64,000 nt of DNA from positions 5,862,492-5,926,491 of the forward strand of contig CM032804.1 of assembly GCA_019155185.1 (NCBI GenBank), read 5' to 3'. Within the stretch, counting starts at the first letter, position 1. Each line of letters begins with the position of its first letter. The notes under the pieces were generated by a model, which made no database searches, was not told the origin of the DNA, and saw only the letters and a list, made by a program, of their open reading frames with translations. Positions 12,676-24,001 of this stretch are shown piece after piece. This DNA is from Beaufortia kweichowensis. Its lineage: Eukaryota; Chordata; Actinopteri; Cypriniformes; Gastromyzontidae. The translations under genes and the position numbers were made by a program.

Positions 12676-13387
12676 TACCAGTACCAGTCAATACAAATAA
12701 TTTAATCTGAAGATCTATATATCAATGTTTGAAATGACTTTTGTAGACAAAAATATAACTGTGCCAACAAATAAAAATTTTTATTAGAAAACAAAAATGT
12801 TTAATTAATTAATTAATTAATTCATTTTATTTAAAAAATATTTTTGAAATGGATTACTTGGAGCAAATAATGAATAAAAACCAGCCAATAAGAGCCCAGC
12901 ATGGATAGAAATTCCTTTAGTGCTGTTTAAAGGTTGAGACCTCAAGAAGCTAAATGATAAAATGTCTAGAGTATGATTTTACAAATTCTAGACAAAGGGA
13001 CTACTTTTGAAGATGCTGACAATTAAAATTAAAATATAACATAGTGTTTACTTATTTTTAATGCTTATAGTCACAACATAATTCTCACAGTTATAATTGT
13101 GTTATTTCATGGTTTTGATGAATTTAAAAAAGTCCAAAAACAGTGTTTCCAAACTTTTGACAGGTGCTGTAGGTTCTATATAATAATCTATATTCTTCTA
13201 CGTCTTTATTTTTCATTTTTGCTGTTAGAAAATGTATTTCTCACCACAACTATATATAAGTATATAAAACCTGCCTGTTTCTCGAAGCTCAAATGAAGAC
13301 TTACTCGGCTATCCTCTTCCCCAGCTCTCTGCTGGAGGGGTTGGAGTTGGCCGTGAAGATGACCAGGCCTCCTTTGGCAGCACTCAT
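7871..13387 (-). CDS. prpsap2: Phosphoribosyl pyrophosphate synthetase-associated protein 2
   Basis: PRPSAP2 (PAP41) is a catalytically inactive PRPP-synthetase homologue that sits in the PRPS complex and restrains PRPP production. Coding exons are 13387-13305, 12428-12376, 12141-12075, 11903-11731, 11637-11522, 11088-11033, 10715-10567, 10485-10415, 10338-10192 and 8029-7871, totalling 357 codons; family members have about 356-369. The product contains GKVQVYQEANR, IIQTVSK, MRKRGSIVSKLLASMMCKA, THLITMDLHQKEIQGFF, the long RLGIAVIHGEAQDAESDLVDGRHSPP insert typical of PAPs, and ends RNIGLDD like human PRPSAP2. The start at 13387 gives MSAAKGGLV; no in-frame ATG lies upstream in the exon. The N-terminus is shorter than that of human PRPSAP2 and resembles PRPSAP1, but the C-terminus and the fam83g neighbour favour PRPSAP2. 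The donor after 10192 (GTCATT) is weak, and transposons fill the intron behind it. Confidence 0.93.
8501..9821 (+). pseudogene. exon-like block with signal-peptide-type ORF, split by the inner hAT
   Basis: Counting the target duplication once, plus-strand sequence from 8501 to 8555 continues at 9712. It reads as a 32-codon ORF beginning MATLALLRVAAGVALLLE, a hydrophobic leader-like start, then CPVITG and a TGA. The same block ends at a good splice donor, TTG|GTAAGT (9821/9822). This may be a 5' exon of a lost transposase or a captured host exon. I do not recognise the protein. It is broken by the insertion and by the stop. Confidence 0.35.
8556..9703. mobile_element. inner hAT element, 1148 bp, nested, perfect 8-bp TSD
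   Basis: The element starts TAGGGATGGGTA at 8556 and ends with the inverse TACCCATCCCTA at 9703. The 8-base target duplication GCTCGAAG is identical at 8548-8555 and 9704-9711. Internal GGTACCG/CGGTACC-type motifs are repeated near both ends (for example 8566-8580 and 9610-9660). An open stretch at 8713-9045 shows no transposase motif that I recognise, so the copy is judged non-autonomous. The intact TSD suggests a fairly recent insertion into the outer element. Confidence 0.85.
10895..10985 (+). repeat. SINE tail fragment
   Basis: GTAAGTTGCTTTGGATAAAAGCAT, followed by a region close to AAATG-x-AATGTAATG, is the 3' tail of the common cyprinid SINE. The copy is truncated and lies in prpsap2 intron 6. 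Confidence 0.6.
12636..12674. repeat. (CA)n-(TA)n microsatellite
   Basis: A pure CA tract runs straight into TATATATATA inside a prpsap2 intron. A short TTAA tetranucleotide run (about 12805-12822) follows 130 bases later. Confidence 0.95.
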
Positions 13388-13641
13388 GTCCTGTAGTTTT
13401 TTGGTATCTACCTCTAGGGACTCAGCCAGTGACTCCCTGGGCACCCAGGCACTGCTGAGCCCTTCCTAACAACAGGACCAGAGTCACACTGTTAATTTAA
13501 CACCAGACACTGCAAGCACAGAAGGATGGTGCCATGTTCAGACAGAATCACACACTAAAGTGGAGGACTAACTACCGACAGATTTTTACTGTACCAAATG
13601 GATTTTTGTGTAAAAGGTGAGAAATCTTCACCAGTGATCAA

Positions 13642-13768
13642 CAGTTAACCAGTCTGTCACTACTATTGACAACCAGTTAACCAGTCTGTCACTACTATTG
13701 ACAACCAGTTAACTCAGTATTCACTGTGCAATACGCACTCTCAAATATATATATATATATATATATAT
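13642..13768. repeat. 32-bp tandem duplication and (AT)n tract
   Basis: Two identical 32-base copies starting CAGTTAACCAGTCTGTCACT occupy 13642-13705, with a third partial copy to 13713. A pure AT tract follows at 13745-13768. Both lie in prpsap2 intron 1. Confidence 0.9.
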
Positions 13769-13971
13769 GAATTAATTAGCCAAACGTACACAGAAACACA
13801 ATTACACAGTTAACCTGGACCTAACCACTAGATTACTAATGTTGCTAAGCTAGCTACATCTCTACCGTCAATAAGTATGGGAAGGATAATTTCTGCTATA
13901 TTAGTATATTAACGTTATATATCCTTTTTATGGTTTCATGGTCGTGAACTGAAAATATTGTCAAATCTCAC

Positions 13972-14075
13972 CAGCTTTAATGTTTTAATAAAGCTCTTCG
14001 ACAGGTTTAATGTATCACATGCACTAACGTGAACTCTGCGAGCCTTGAGAAACGTTCAAGATGGCCACTAGAAGC
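13972..14075 (-). promoter_or_regulatory. prpsap2: prpsap2 5' non-coding exon and promoter
   Basis: A 5' exon ends at 13972 with donor AGCTG|GTGAGA and joins the first coding exon at 13465 (acceptor TTGTTAG). No in-frame ATG lies in it. Plus-strand CAAGATGGCCAC at about 14059 matches a YY1 core site, typical of TATA-less housekeeping promoters and often at the transcription start. If transcription begins there, the leader contains ATG immediately followed by TGA (14020-14015), a minimal start-stop uORF. Confidence 0.5.
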
Positions 14076-14940
14076 ACCGCGTTTCAAAATAAAAGCCTCA
14101 CTTTTTAAAAAAATTACTTATTTTAAAATAATTAAAAGCACGTTTATAAAAGCTACTTAAATGCCATATTTTAAACAAGGCCTATTGCTAGCTTAAGGAT
14201 TGTTTTTTCAGCATCATAATTCGTTCACTTAGTCCTGGGTGTAATAAATATTTTTATGCCTATTGTTCATTAATGTGAAGTCAACTGCATGTATAATATT
14301 TCACTCGGACCTTTAATGTCATAATACAGGAATGTGTATTACTTTGTGTATATTATAGCAAAGATTATTTATTATTTATTTATTAATTATTATAGTCTCA
14401 TTAGTTTAATGTTACTGGGAATTTCAGCTGAATCAAGTAATTATACACATATAGCTTTTCTTCTACTACCTCAATAATCTAAGAGTACAACTAGACTTAT
14501 TAGACTGATTTTATCGTAAGCAATCACTTTTTTGTTTCCTGTATTTTGCATCTTATGAATCCAAATCTCTTAGGAGCAATGTTTTACATCAGGACAAATC
14601 TTGACAAAATAGAGCTTATTTACTGGAGTGAAGACACTCCAGTTGACCACACGAATAAATGTGCAACCGAGACTTTTATTGTCGACGTTTACATTGAATT
14701 TTACAGGGGTAAATCTTTTATTTGCAGAATTACAACTGTCGACTGTAATAATTGTTTATTGTATAAATGTAATAAATGTTTTATGTGTAAACTGAATTGT
14801 AACGGGTTTAATCCTTCTTCCTTTTCGATCCCGAGAAGACGCTTCCGTCTGGAATTTTAAATAACTTAAAACAGGAAATACTTAAAACAATTAATTGCAA
14901 CACACTGTGGCTATTTCTGCAGATGTTTGCATTTGCTACA
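14076..14940. other. intergenic, prpsap2 to cln3
   Basis: AT-rich spacer. A 104-codon open stretch on the plus strand (14546-14860) has no recognisable domain, no Kozak context and no neighbouring exons. I see no supported gene here. Confidence 0.4.
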
Positions 14941-14946
14941 TTTATT
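14941..14946 (-). terminator. cln3: cln3 polyadenylation signal
   Basis: TTTATT on the plus strand is AATAAA in the cln3 sense, about 395 bases past the stop codon. It is the first canonical hexamer downstream. Confidence 0.45.
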
Positions 14947-15340
14947 CAATTGCAAAAGCAAGGGTAAGGCCCTGTAAAAGAGAAATGAAAGCTCTTTATA
15001 AAAGGAATTTTCTGAGAAAGCAACATACAGTATTACAACCTAAATATTTTAATACTGAAAAACAATAATACCAGGAAATATTTAAACATGATTCCAGTGT
15101 TTTGAGTTAAAAAAGATAAAAATAACAAATCACTAAGATCATGATAGTGAAATAACAGGATTTTTAGCAGGACGTTAAGAGATTTATAAATACGCAAAAA
15201 CATTAAACAAGCAGTGCCAAAAGGTAATGTACAATCATATTTTGAAAGCATCAGCTATGGTGATCACATTTGTTAAACACACACACCTATTTTTCAGGCA
15301 TATAGTTTTATCAATATGTAAACATCTATCTTCTATTCTC

Positions 15341-18300
15341 TCATAATGAGCAGAAGTAATGATGAACAGGAAAGGCAGCAGCTGCAGAAAGAGCAATCCC
15401 CACACTGTCTCCTACACTTGCTGCAGCCATGGCGAACTCTCTCTCATGGTCAGCAGTCTGTCCAGAAACACAATGTACATTAGATTTCACTGTGGCCTAA
15501 TGACTGAATGACTTGAGTAATGTTAACATACCTCCTTGCTGATGAAATAGAATGTGTTTACATAAGCTGCTCCTCCCAACAGACCCTCATAGAGGATAAT
15601 AAATAAGACCACCCATGGGTTTGGCAAGAACTGGAAGTATACTGCGAAACTCAAAAGTACAGCATTCACACACTGAAAGAGAAAGTACAAGAGAGAGAGA
15701 GCAAAATTGATCATGAACCACATGTAGCATGTGACAAAAATAATAATGAACAAGTTAACAGTTGTATACCACTGTACTGTATTTAATACTGTATTACCCT
15801 TATTAAAGCATATATCAGCTAGGCTGATAAATCAGCACACATTTTGGCATTCTGAAGTAATTACCATTGGCCAAAAAGTATATCTAAATTATTAAAATTT
15901 TGTAGTATACAGTACAAATAATCACTAGTTGCTTAATGCAGCTGCTATCAATAAATTGTATTACATTACATGTGTTCAATATTTTCTACATATATTTACA
16001 TTTATGCATTTGGCAGACGCTTTTATCCAAAGTGACTTAAAAGTGCATTCAATCATTTAATCAATGCCTTTAATCAGTTTGTATATAATGATATATTACT
16101 ATATATCAACCACCCTCAAGACACTGTCATTGGTAAAATTCATTTTGGAGTATGCAGCTCACCTGTAATAGACAAAACAGCCAGATTTTCCTGAACTTAA
16201 AACAGAAAAGAGAAGTGCGGGAAAAAAGGACACCAGTCTGGTAGAGTGTTTGATACCTGCAGAGAATAAATTTTAACTTAATGAGATTAAAACATAATAA
16301 CATTATCTTTTTCATTAAACACTTAAACTAGGCTTAACTGTTGTATTTAGTATGTTGTTCGTCTAAAAAACAGAATTTAAAGGCCTGAAACTAAGACAGA
16401 TGTGTGTCCTACCAGCGATATTGTTCTGCATGTGACAAAAAGGAGTCAGGGAAGTACAGCAGCTCCATCTAATGTGCATGACAGAAGCAGATAAATGGAA
16501 AGATATTGGTCACAGGTGGTTTTACAGTATTGGCCATCTCTCTTACAGAGCAGAGGCAGTGCTGACCATACTCACCAGTCCTTGATTAATGAAATACTCT
16601 GCAAAGTAAACCACACCAAGTGGTACAACAAACTTCAGAAGACTCTGAAAAAGAACATGGGTGAGCACAAACAGTAAAAAATACTTGGATTCAAAGAGAA
16701 AGTGCACTGCATGGGACAGAGTATGCAATGTGTGCACCACACCTAAACCCTACCTTCAAGATGCCATTTCCATGACTAACTGTAGAATACTTCTTCTATT
16801 TCTTGTAATCTTTCACACACACCAGCAAGTGTTGACCATGTAATATAATTTATAGCAGAAAAGACACACAGAACTGAGGACCAAATAATACAAAAGCAGG
16901 GCTTACTTTCATTATGTGTAGTTTGTCAGTGAAGGTCAAAGGTCTGATGTGTTTGTCCTCTGTCATAAGAAAGTACAATTATCAGAATGAATTACCATGC
17001 ACATCATTGAGCATGAAAAAATGAACTTAAACAATCACCTTGTTCATCCTGAGTTTCTGTATCAGCCTCCTCCACAATTAAAGGCCTTCTCTCCTGAAAG
17101 TTCTCCACCATAAAAGGATTGTGACCAGTCTCACTACGTGTCCACTGTGGAAATGAGGCTGGAAACACCAGGCAGAAATAGCTAAAAGGGCCCACGAGGA
17201 GAAGAGTTAGTAGAGAACATTTAGAAACTTTCACACAATACTAATCTGATCCACAGACATAATTCAGTAAGTTAAAGAAGTTCTTCTGACCTTACTACTA
17301 AAAAAACAGGGACAACCAGCATAATCCAAAGCGTAACTTGGGGTGTCAGGCCAGCCTGTGTAAATAAAGAGTAGAGAAGTGCTCCAACAACCCCTGCTGC
17401 CCCTGTGCCAGACCCCCAGCCATTTAACACATCTCTTAAAGTGATAGATACACAAAAAGAGATATAAATCGTAAGTGATGGAGTGAGTGGGACTGTGTTC
17501 AACATAGCATACGACCACACTATATATTTCTTAAGTATACATTATCTATACTTTGCACATTATGAAAACTTTCTGGATGAATTTCTAGGAGGCCGTACCT
17601 GCTAAAAAACACAGAGAGGGAGAGAAAGGACAGCTCCCCCAAACCTGAACTAACACTAGCAAAGACAACACCTGTGAAAAGATTCAGAGGTTTATCTAAA
17701 CATATTCTTTTATCTCATTGCAATTCAATAAAAGAACACACACAAACACACTCGTTACCAAATATGCTCATCAGGATGGTTGAAGAAAAGGACACCATCA
17801 GGAAGCTCACTACTGCCGTAGAGAAACACACCAAAACACGGAAACTGTTCATAAAGAAAGTTAAAAGAAAATAGGAACATTATCAAATGACATATGAAAC
17901 AAATTATTTAAAGCTGTCAGACCAGCTGTTACCAGATCACAATAGTTTAAACATAAACATTCTTCTACTACACAGACAATAATGGATATTTGTAGTTAGA
18001 CATTAAATAAGAAAGAGCCTGTCAAATTTACCCATAAGGCACTTTGTGTATGTAGAAAGGTGCTGTGAGTTTGATTATGAGGGTGGGTAGAATATCAGCC
18101 AGCAGCACAGCCTAGAAACAGACAGAAAACTAACATGAGAACAATTTCAAGAACAAACATACACGCCTGCATGTAAATGACAAGACTTACTGCGGTGGAT
18201 ACAGGATTACAGTCATAGCGACTGCTGTTGCTGCTGTTATTGATCTCAACATTACTTAAAGTCTAGGGTTAAGAAAACAAGAATAAAAAGTAAGTAAACA

Positions 18301-18700
18301 AGCATGAAGTTGTGGTGAATGTCAAATCAATGCGATCAAAGTCAAGCCCTAGGAAATGCTTACAGGAGCTGTCGTGTTTTGAGATTCCTGTTTTTTCAGG
18401 ATGTCATGAGCAGCGCTCAGCATTACCACATATGCAAAGTTATTGCAAAGCCCCAAACACCTATAGAAAGAGATTATGAATATTGATTCACCTTTTCACT
18501 TATTCAGTTAAACTGTTAGAAGATTTACTGACCAAAACCCAATGATATTCTTCCATCGTTGAAAACGACCTACAAATGTTAAAATGCCGGTTAGTATTAC
18601 GATCACATAACTGTTTGCAATGTTGAAGTTGACATGAAAGTATCTCACCTTCGTTGTCAGTTGTGACAGGGTCAGAGTTTAAACTCTCAGCTTGATCCAT
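15341..18700 (-). CDS. cln3: Battenin (CLN3), lysosomal membrane protein
   Basis: CLN3 is a multi-pass lysosomal/endosomal membrane protein whose loss causes juvenile neuronal ceroid lipofuscinosis in humans. It is implicated in lysosomal efflux of glycerophosphodiesters. Fifteen coding exons were traced: 18700-18649, 18569-18533, 18460-18364, 18262-18191, 18111-18032, 17844-17759, 17671-17599, 17434-17291, 17181-17039, 16959-16907, 16644-16576, 16468-16413, 16256-16163, 15672-15532 and 15457-15341. They sum to 437 codons; human has 438. Hallmarks are CLGLCNNFAYVVMLSAAHDIL, LLADILPTLIIKL, FASVSSGLGELSFL, the GWGSGTGAAGVVGAL loop, VVYFAEYFINQGL, YEGLLGGAAYVNTF and the end HEREFAMAAASVGDSVGI. 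Exon 4 carries clustered N-glycosylation sequons (NNSS, NSS). The N-terminus lacks the human MGGCAGSRRR myristoylation start and begins MDQAESLNSD, so N-terminal lipid attachment is not expected. The C-terminus ends CSL, a possible prenylation-type cysteine context. Confidence 0.96.
15990..16055 (-). repeat. SINE/LINE-type conserved tail in cln3 intron 13
   Basis: The sequence around TTTGGCAGACGCTTTTATCCAAAGTGACTT is the inverse of the tail found in many fish SINEs. It is a fragment. Confidence 0.55.
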
Positions 18701-19467
18701 TGCGATCTTTCACTGTAAAAATATTTCGAAGTGAGAAGTTTAACCACAGACATCCATAAAAATGCACTTATTAATGCAAAGGTTTATGACCGTAGCTAAT
18801 CTGAGGAGATGTTATGTGAGAGAAATATAGCGGAAAAGGTCCATCATCTTCCAGTTTCAATAATATCTCTAATGTTGACAAGCAACAACACTAATCAGAG
18901 CAGTGTGCTACACAGAAACATGTCCGACGACACCCCGTTAAGGCGTAAATAGTTCCGCCTCACAACAGCTACTGCTTTGTCAAAAACATTATTGTATTAC
19001 ACGAAAGTACTAAAAATATTCATAAAATACTTATAAATACTACAATACAAGTTTATTTTACTACAAAACATTACAAAAATATTTATAAGAAGCTATGCAA
19101 ATTATTTTAGAGTACAGAGGCTAAAGCCCCTAATGAAAAATACAATAAAAGTAAAATATAAATAAATACAAAAACTAGTTTTTGCATTTCACCCTTGTAA
19201 CCAGGGTAATATGCCCTAACTGATACATCAAAGTATGTTTTGGTGAAATGGGTAGATGAATTACCTGATCATAAATGACAATATGTTTCTATAAACATAA
19301 CCATTTACAGTTTTAATTTGGTTCGATTTAAAATGCTAACATCATGTTCTTCTCAAAAATGCTCCTTTTTTGTTACCAATAACAGTTCCAATACAAACCC
19401 CAATAAACAGTCTGGCCCACATAACGGCAAAAAAAGCAACAAAACTGAGGTCAGCTGTTAGATATAC

Positions 19468-19479
19468 TTTATTTTTATT
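19468..19479 (-). terminator. aldoa: aldolase A polyadenylation signals
   Basis: Two adjacent AATAAA hexamers on the minus strand lie about 375 bases downstream of the aldolase stop codon, giving a compact 3' UTR. Confidence 0.6.
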
Positions 19480-19848
19480 CAGTGCATCGTATTAAACAGT
19501 AACATGGTATGTGTGCTTTGTACAAGTCAAATACAATCTTTATAGATAACTAGACGTACAAGAGCAGAGTTTCCATAGCAGGGTACACAGTAGGACACAT
19601 GGGAGTGTTTTTAAAAGATGAAAGAGGGAGAAGATCTAAATCTAAAGTTATCATATTAGCATTATTCTTTATTAATATATTATTTAGGCTTCATCTCTCC
19701 CTATTACTCTATAGTTTTGTTTCACAAATAGAAGTAACAAACACTGAAAGAAAAGGGAATGGGTCAAACAATGGAGTTCAGAGCACTTTGTTGTTGGGTT
19801 CCATGATTCTTCAGGAATAAGATTGAAATATGAAAGGCTTCTTGGTGA

Positions 19849-21820
19849 TTAGTAGGCATGGTTGGCCACATAGAGTGACTCTCCAGCAGCAGCACCTTTA
19901 TCTCCAGAAGACACATATTTTCCAGTACAGGCCTGGCTGTTGTTCTGTAGAGTAGAACAGAGAATGAGGCAATACGAGTAATGTTAAATTGCTATGACAT
20001 ACATTGCTGTAATTAGTGTATACAGTCAAGCTTTGTAAATACTGTAAAAACATGTTACTGCCATTACAAAAGCCTGCACCCATACTTACAAGAGCTCTCT
20101 TTACAAACTCCTCCTGGCACGCCTTGCCGTTCTCCTTCTTGCCACCCCAAGCTTTAAGCGCAGACGCCTGCAGGGCACGACCATAAGAGAAGGTGAGAGC
20201 CCAGGGCCTATGCAGGGGACACTGGTTCATGGCATTCAGGTTGAGTGTGGCCTCCTCCTCACTCTGACCTCCAGACAGGAAGGTAATGCCTGTTTTGGGT
20301 GAGGTACGTCAAAAATAATAAGATTCTGGCATACCATGTTGCAATGCATTCTTGAGTAATTTATAGTTCTTTACTAACCAGGCACGGCAGGAGGAACAGT
20401 ACGGCGAAGAGCTGTGACAGTTGCCATGGCAATCTCCTGGGGGGTGTTCTTATGGGAACAGGAATGCCCGGCGGTTACCATGTTGGGTTTGAGAAGAGTG
20501 CCTTCTAGGTACACATGATGGTCTGACAGGGCTTTGTACACAGCAGCCAGAACCTTCTCGGTCACATACTGGCACCTCTTAAGGTCATGATCACCATCAG
20601 GCAAAATTTCAGGCTCCACAATGGGCACAATGCCATGCTGAGAAAACAGACACAAGTGTCAGTGACTAACTGACAAAAAAAAGAAAATCACCTTTAATTT
20701 AATCAGATACTTGAATTTTATGCTCAGTGTAAATGTGTCTCACCATCTGGCAGATGCTAGCATAGCGGGCAAGCACATTAGCGTTCTCAATAATGGCCAG
20801 CCTTGAAGGGGTTGTGGGGGTGATCTTCAACACACACCTCCATTTGGCAAAGTCTGCCCCATCTTTCTTGTACTGAGCACAGCGCTCATACAGCCCATCC
20901 AGACCTGTGAAAAAAAGACAGAAATTAGAATATTTAAGCTTCATTATAACTTTTCAATTATAGATCAAGTCTAAAGGCGCTTTAACACAAAGAATGATAA
21001 CTATAAAGATTCACAATCATTTGAAATTTAAAGGGCTCATGCATTTCAAATGTAAAAGCACGGTTTATTCATATCACACATTAAAACTTTCATCACAATC
21101 TACACTACCAGGGTCACAGGATCTGCCAAAAACAATAATTTTAGAGGTGGTGCATGATGTCAGACTTAACAAGCGGAATGGTGTGGCTGCTAATGTAATA
21201 CATCACTATACTTATCCCACCTGGTGTTAACAGGCCTTAATTCCAATATTCAAGCCACTAAGGATGTGAAACGCTGTATAACATTTACTGCCTGATAATA
21301 TATTTTGTAGGTTCTCACAGATTCTTTAATGCATCTTTCAAGCACATAGCTCTTTACCCTGTGTGGTGGTCTCTCCATTAGTGCCAGCCAGGGGGACAAC
21401 ACCCTTGTCCACTTTGATGCCAACTACCATGCCCCTCTCCTTGAGGTGCTGGGAGAAAAGTTTGCCATCATCTGTCTTCTGGTACAGAGTCTCATGGAAG
21501 AGAATGACTCCACCGATGCAGGGCTTGACACGGTCATCAGCAGTGAAGAGCAGCTGGCGGTACAGTCTCCTGTTCTCCTCTGTGTTCTCAGCATTGATGC
21601 TCTGGAATCGCTTTGCTACACTACCTGCAGAGACAGTATGAGACAATCAAGGCTATAACCCGAGTGAGACTGCTTATTAGATAATAAACCAAAGGACCAC
21701 GCATGTACCTGTAGACTCATCGGCAGCAAGAATGCCTTTGCCAGGAGCAACAATCCTGAGAGCAATATCGCTCAGCTCCTTCTTCTGCTCGGGGGTCAGG
21801 AATGGGTATGCGTGAGGCAT
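19849..21820 (-). CDS. aldoa: Fructose-bisphosphate aldolase A
   Basis: Class I aldolase, the glycolytic enzyme that cleaves fructose-1,6-bisphosphate into DHAP and glyceraldehyde-3-phosphate. Coding exons are 21820-21709, 21624-21358, 20904-20744, 20637-20379, 20289-20090 and 19944-19849, 364 codons, the normal class I length. The product starts MPHAYPFLTPEQKKEL. It has the catalytic region EGTLLKPNMVTAGH with the Schiff-base lysine in LLKPN, the phosphate-binding FLSGGQSEEEA stretch, DGADFAKWRCVLKI, and the conserved C-terminal tyrosine in NHAY. Sequence is closest to ALDOA rather than ALDOB or ALDOC. Fish have two aldolase A copies (aldoaa, aldoab) and I cannot tell which this is. The 267-nt and 259-nt exons equal 212+55 and 84+175, which I recall as separate exons in other vertebrate aldolase genes, so two introns appear to be missing. 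cln3 lies immediately downstream. Confidence 0.96.
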
Positions 21821-22235
21821 TTTGACTCTGCACGGGGAGAAAGATATATTTAGGGTGATGAGACGGAGATCGGATTACATGGACATCAAAGAAAAGACGA
21901 TAATATTATATTATGTAATAAATCAGCCATAATAAAAACAAAGCAACATATAACATGAAGTAATGATGCTAAAGACAGAATAACCCCCAAATAAAGGTCA
22001 TCAAACCCTACAGCTTTTTGTACTAACTAAACACGGCATCTTGTTAACTAGTTCGTTACGCAACATGTCCTTGAGATGTAACCAACAATGACCTTGTCAC
22101 GTTAGAAATAACAGTAAACTTTGAATAGCAAATAAAAACGCAACAACGACTAACCCGAGACTAGCTTCCTGATTCGTTCAACAGCCATTTTCCTCTCGTT
22201 TGGATATCAGCACATTATTAAAAAGAAATACTCAC

Positions 22236-22330
22236 CAACTGAATGCGATTGACGATGCGACAGCGCTAAAAAAAAATCAGTGACTGACCGAACACGTTAT
22301 CTTCCCGTGTTGCAAGATGTTGCAATGAAG
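22236..22330 (-). promoter_or_regulatory. aldoa: aldolase A 5' non-coding exon and proximal promoter
   Basis: A leader exon ends at 22236 with donor AGTTG|GTGAGT and would join the coding exon at 21827 (acceptor GTGCAG|AGTCAAAATG). The upstream sequence is locally GC-richer with no TATA box, fitting a constitutive promoter. The transcription start is not fixed by the sequence. Confidence 0.5.
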
Positions 22331-23310
22331 GAAATACGGTATGATGAAGTTAAACAATGTAACGCAGCCGTATGTTTAGCCAATCAGGACGCGACTAATG
22401 CTTTGATTGACAACGAGCATAAGGCGGGAGATCAAGTGATGCTGATTCTGTAGAGACACTGATTGGCTTATGTGGTTTGGGAGGCGTGTTTGAGAGTGAC
22501 GCAATTAGAGAACAATTAGGGGCGGGTGTGTGCGGTTTTTGTGATACGTGACAGGCATCACATGCTGGAGACAGGGCTGCTAGTGCTGTTTTTATGGCGG
22601 ATGTAATAGGATACATATGACCTTGACATGCATGTACATTAGTGTACAGTATTTCGTACAGTAAATTTACTGTTAAGAGATGAGTTTGTAAATATGAATA
22701 TTGCTATCTGTTCCCACCTGCATCTGGTCTAATAATCGTGTTTTCATACATAGCATTTCATAATTTCATAATAATGCTTTCTTAACGTAATATAAAAGAA
22801 ATCTTATTGTGGTGTAGTCATTATCTAGATCTTTTGAGCATAGCAAACTACCCAGGCCTTTGAGTTCCAAGGCTCTTAACATTCCCGCAATATCTCTAAC
22901 ACCCCCTACTTAAGTTTCATTCAGCCAAAGGCCAAATTAAATATAGACACTGATTCAGTGGCTGAAAGCCCATGACCAGGCTGAACCCCACATAGCAGAT
23001 TTATGAATGTGTTAAAGATGTTGAATGCACAGCAGAAATAACAAAGCTTGTATGGACAATTTTTTAATGACACACCAGTTCTCACACGAAATTTGAATTT
23101 AAATGTTTGTTACAAAACATGCAAAAATAAACATAAATTTCCTGTAAAGCCTTGCTTGTCAAAAAAAAGCTAAACTATCAATGCAACTAAAAAATGAAAC
23201 CAGCAAATAATTTAACTTTACTACAGCTACACATTTTGCAGAAACACAAGTTGGCAAGCTACTATTTTATAGTACAGAATAAAACAGAATAGGGAATGCA
23301 TGCATTTTAC
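22331..23310. other. upstream flank of aldolase A
   Basis: No gene is evident. The stretch 22380-22610 is moderately GC-rich flank of the aldolase promoter; the rest is AT-rich. Confidence 0.4.
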
Positions 23311-23445
23311 CGTTATCTGGATGAAGGACGGTGAGCAAGAGCAAGAACTCCCCAAATGGAGGCAGAGGAGGTCTGGATAGTATGTGTGACAAGTCTGGAG
23401 CTGAATGACCTGTATTTATTCAGATGATGTGACCTTTGACATTCC
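23311..23445 (-). promoter_or_regulatory. aldoa: candidate second (muscle-type) promoter and leader exon of aldolase A
   Basis: On the minus strand, ordered upstream to downstream, are CATTCC-type MCAT (23445-23440 inverse), the nuclear-receptor/ERR site TCAAAGGTCA (23439-23430), E-box CATCTG (23426-23421) and AATAAATAC as a TATA-like box (23420-23412). An exon-like stretch follows, ending with donor AACG|GTAAAA at 23311. Mammalian ALDOA has tissue-specific alternative first exons, including a muscle promoter. Position and site mix fit such a unit, but no transcript evidence is available here. Confidence 0.35.
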
Positions 23446-23995
23446 GTGGGTTTGGCTAATCTTAGCAGCAGGCAAACCCACGATGCAACTGGAGAAGGGC
23501 GATGTGACATTCACGTTCCCCGGCATGCAGCAAAGAAAGGTTAAAGAGATTCAAAGACAAGGTACCATGTTATTGCCACAAACATGAATTATCTTTTGCA
23601 TGCATTAAATCTTAAATAAACAATGGTATACTACATCTATCAATAGATGAAGAGTAATAATCAGAACTGGGCTGTGCTGTGATGCTCCTGGAAAGGGATC
23701 TACTGTCATGTTATGCATCATGACCTTTAACCTCTCAAATATCTTCTTTATATTATCACTCCAACATGCAAGAACTATGTGGCCAACCAATCAATGGCAG
23801 CATGCATTTATAGAGAGCCAATAGAAAACTGTGGAAAGAATAGAAACTTGCTTAAAATAAATAAGGTAAAATAAATAAAGCCAGCCCAGGATAAATCGAG
23901 GACAATGTAAATGTCAAAGTGAATTCTTCATCATCCTAACATAAACAATTTCTAGATAATAACATTAGTGGACACAAGACTTTGTGAAAAAAATC

Positions 23996-24001
23996 TTTAT
24001 T
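23996..24001 (-). terminator. polyadenylation signal of the cysteine-rich gene
   Basis: AATAAA on the minus strand lies about 800 bases past the stop codon at 24800. It is preceded by AT-rich sequence typical of a 3' UTR. Confidence 0.35.

Noticed and set aside
12960..13300. Possible extra prpsap2 exon between 12428 and 13305
   Set aside because: The flanking exons join in frame (IAE-RLGVE) with no missing residues compared with human PRPSAP2.
14546..14860. 104-codon ORF rich in cysteine and asparagine
   Set aside because: AT-driven codon use, no domain, no exon context and no promoter signal.
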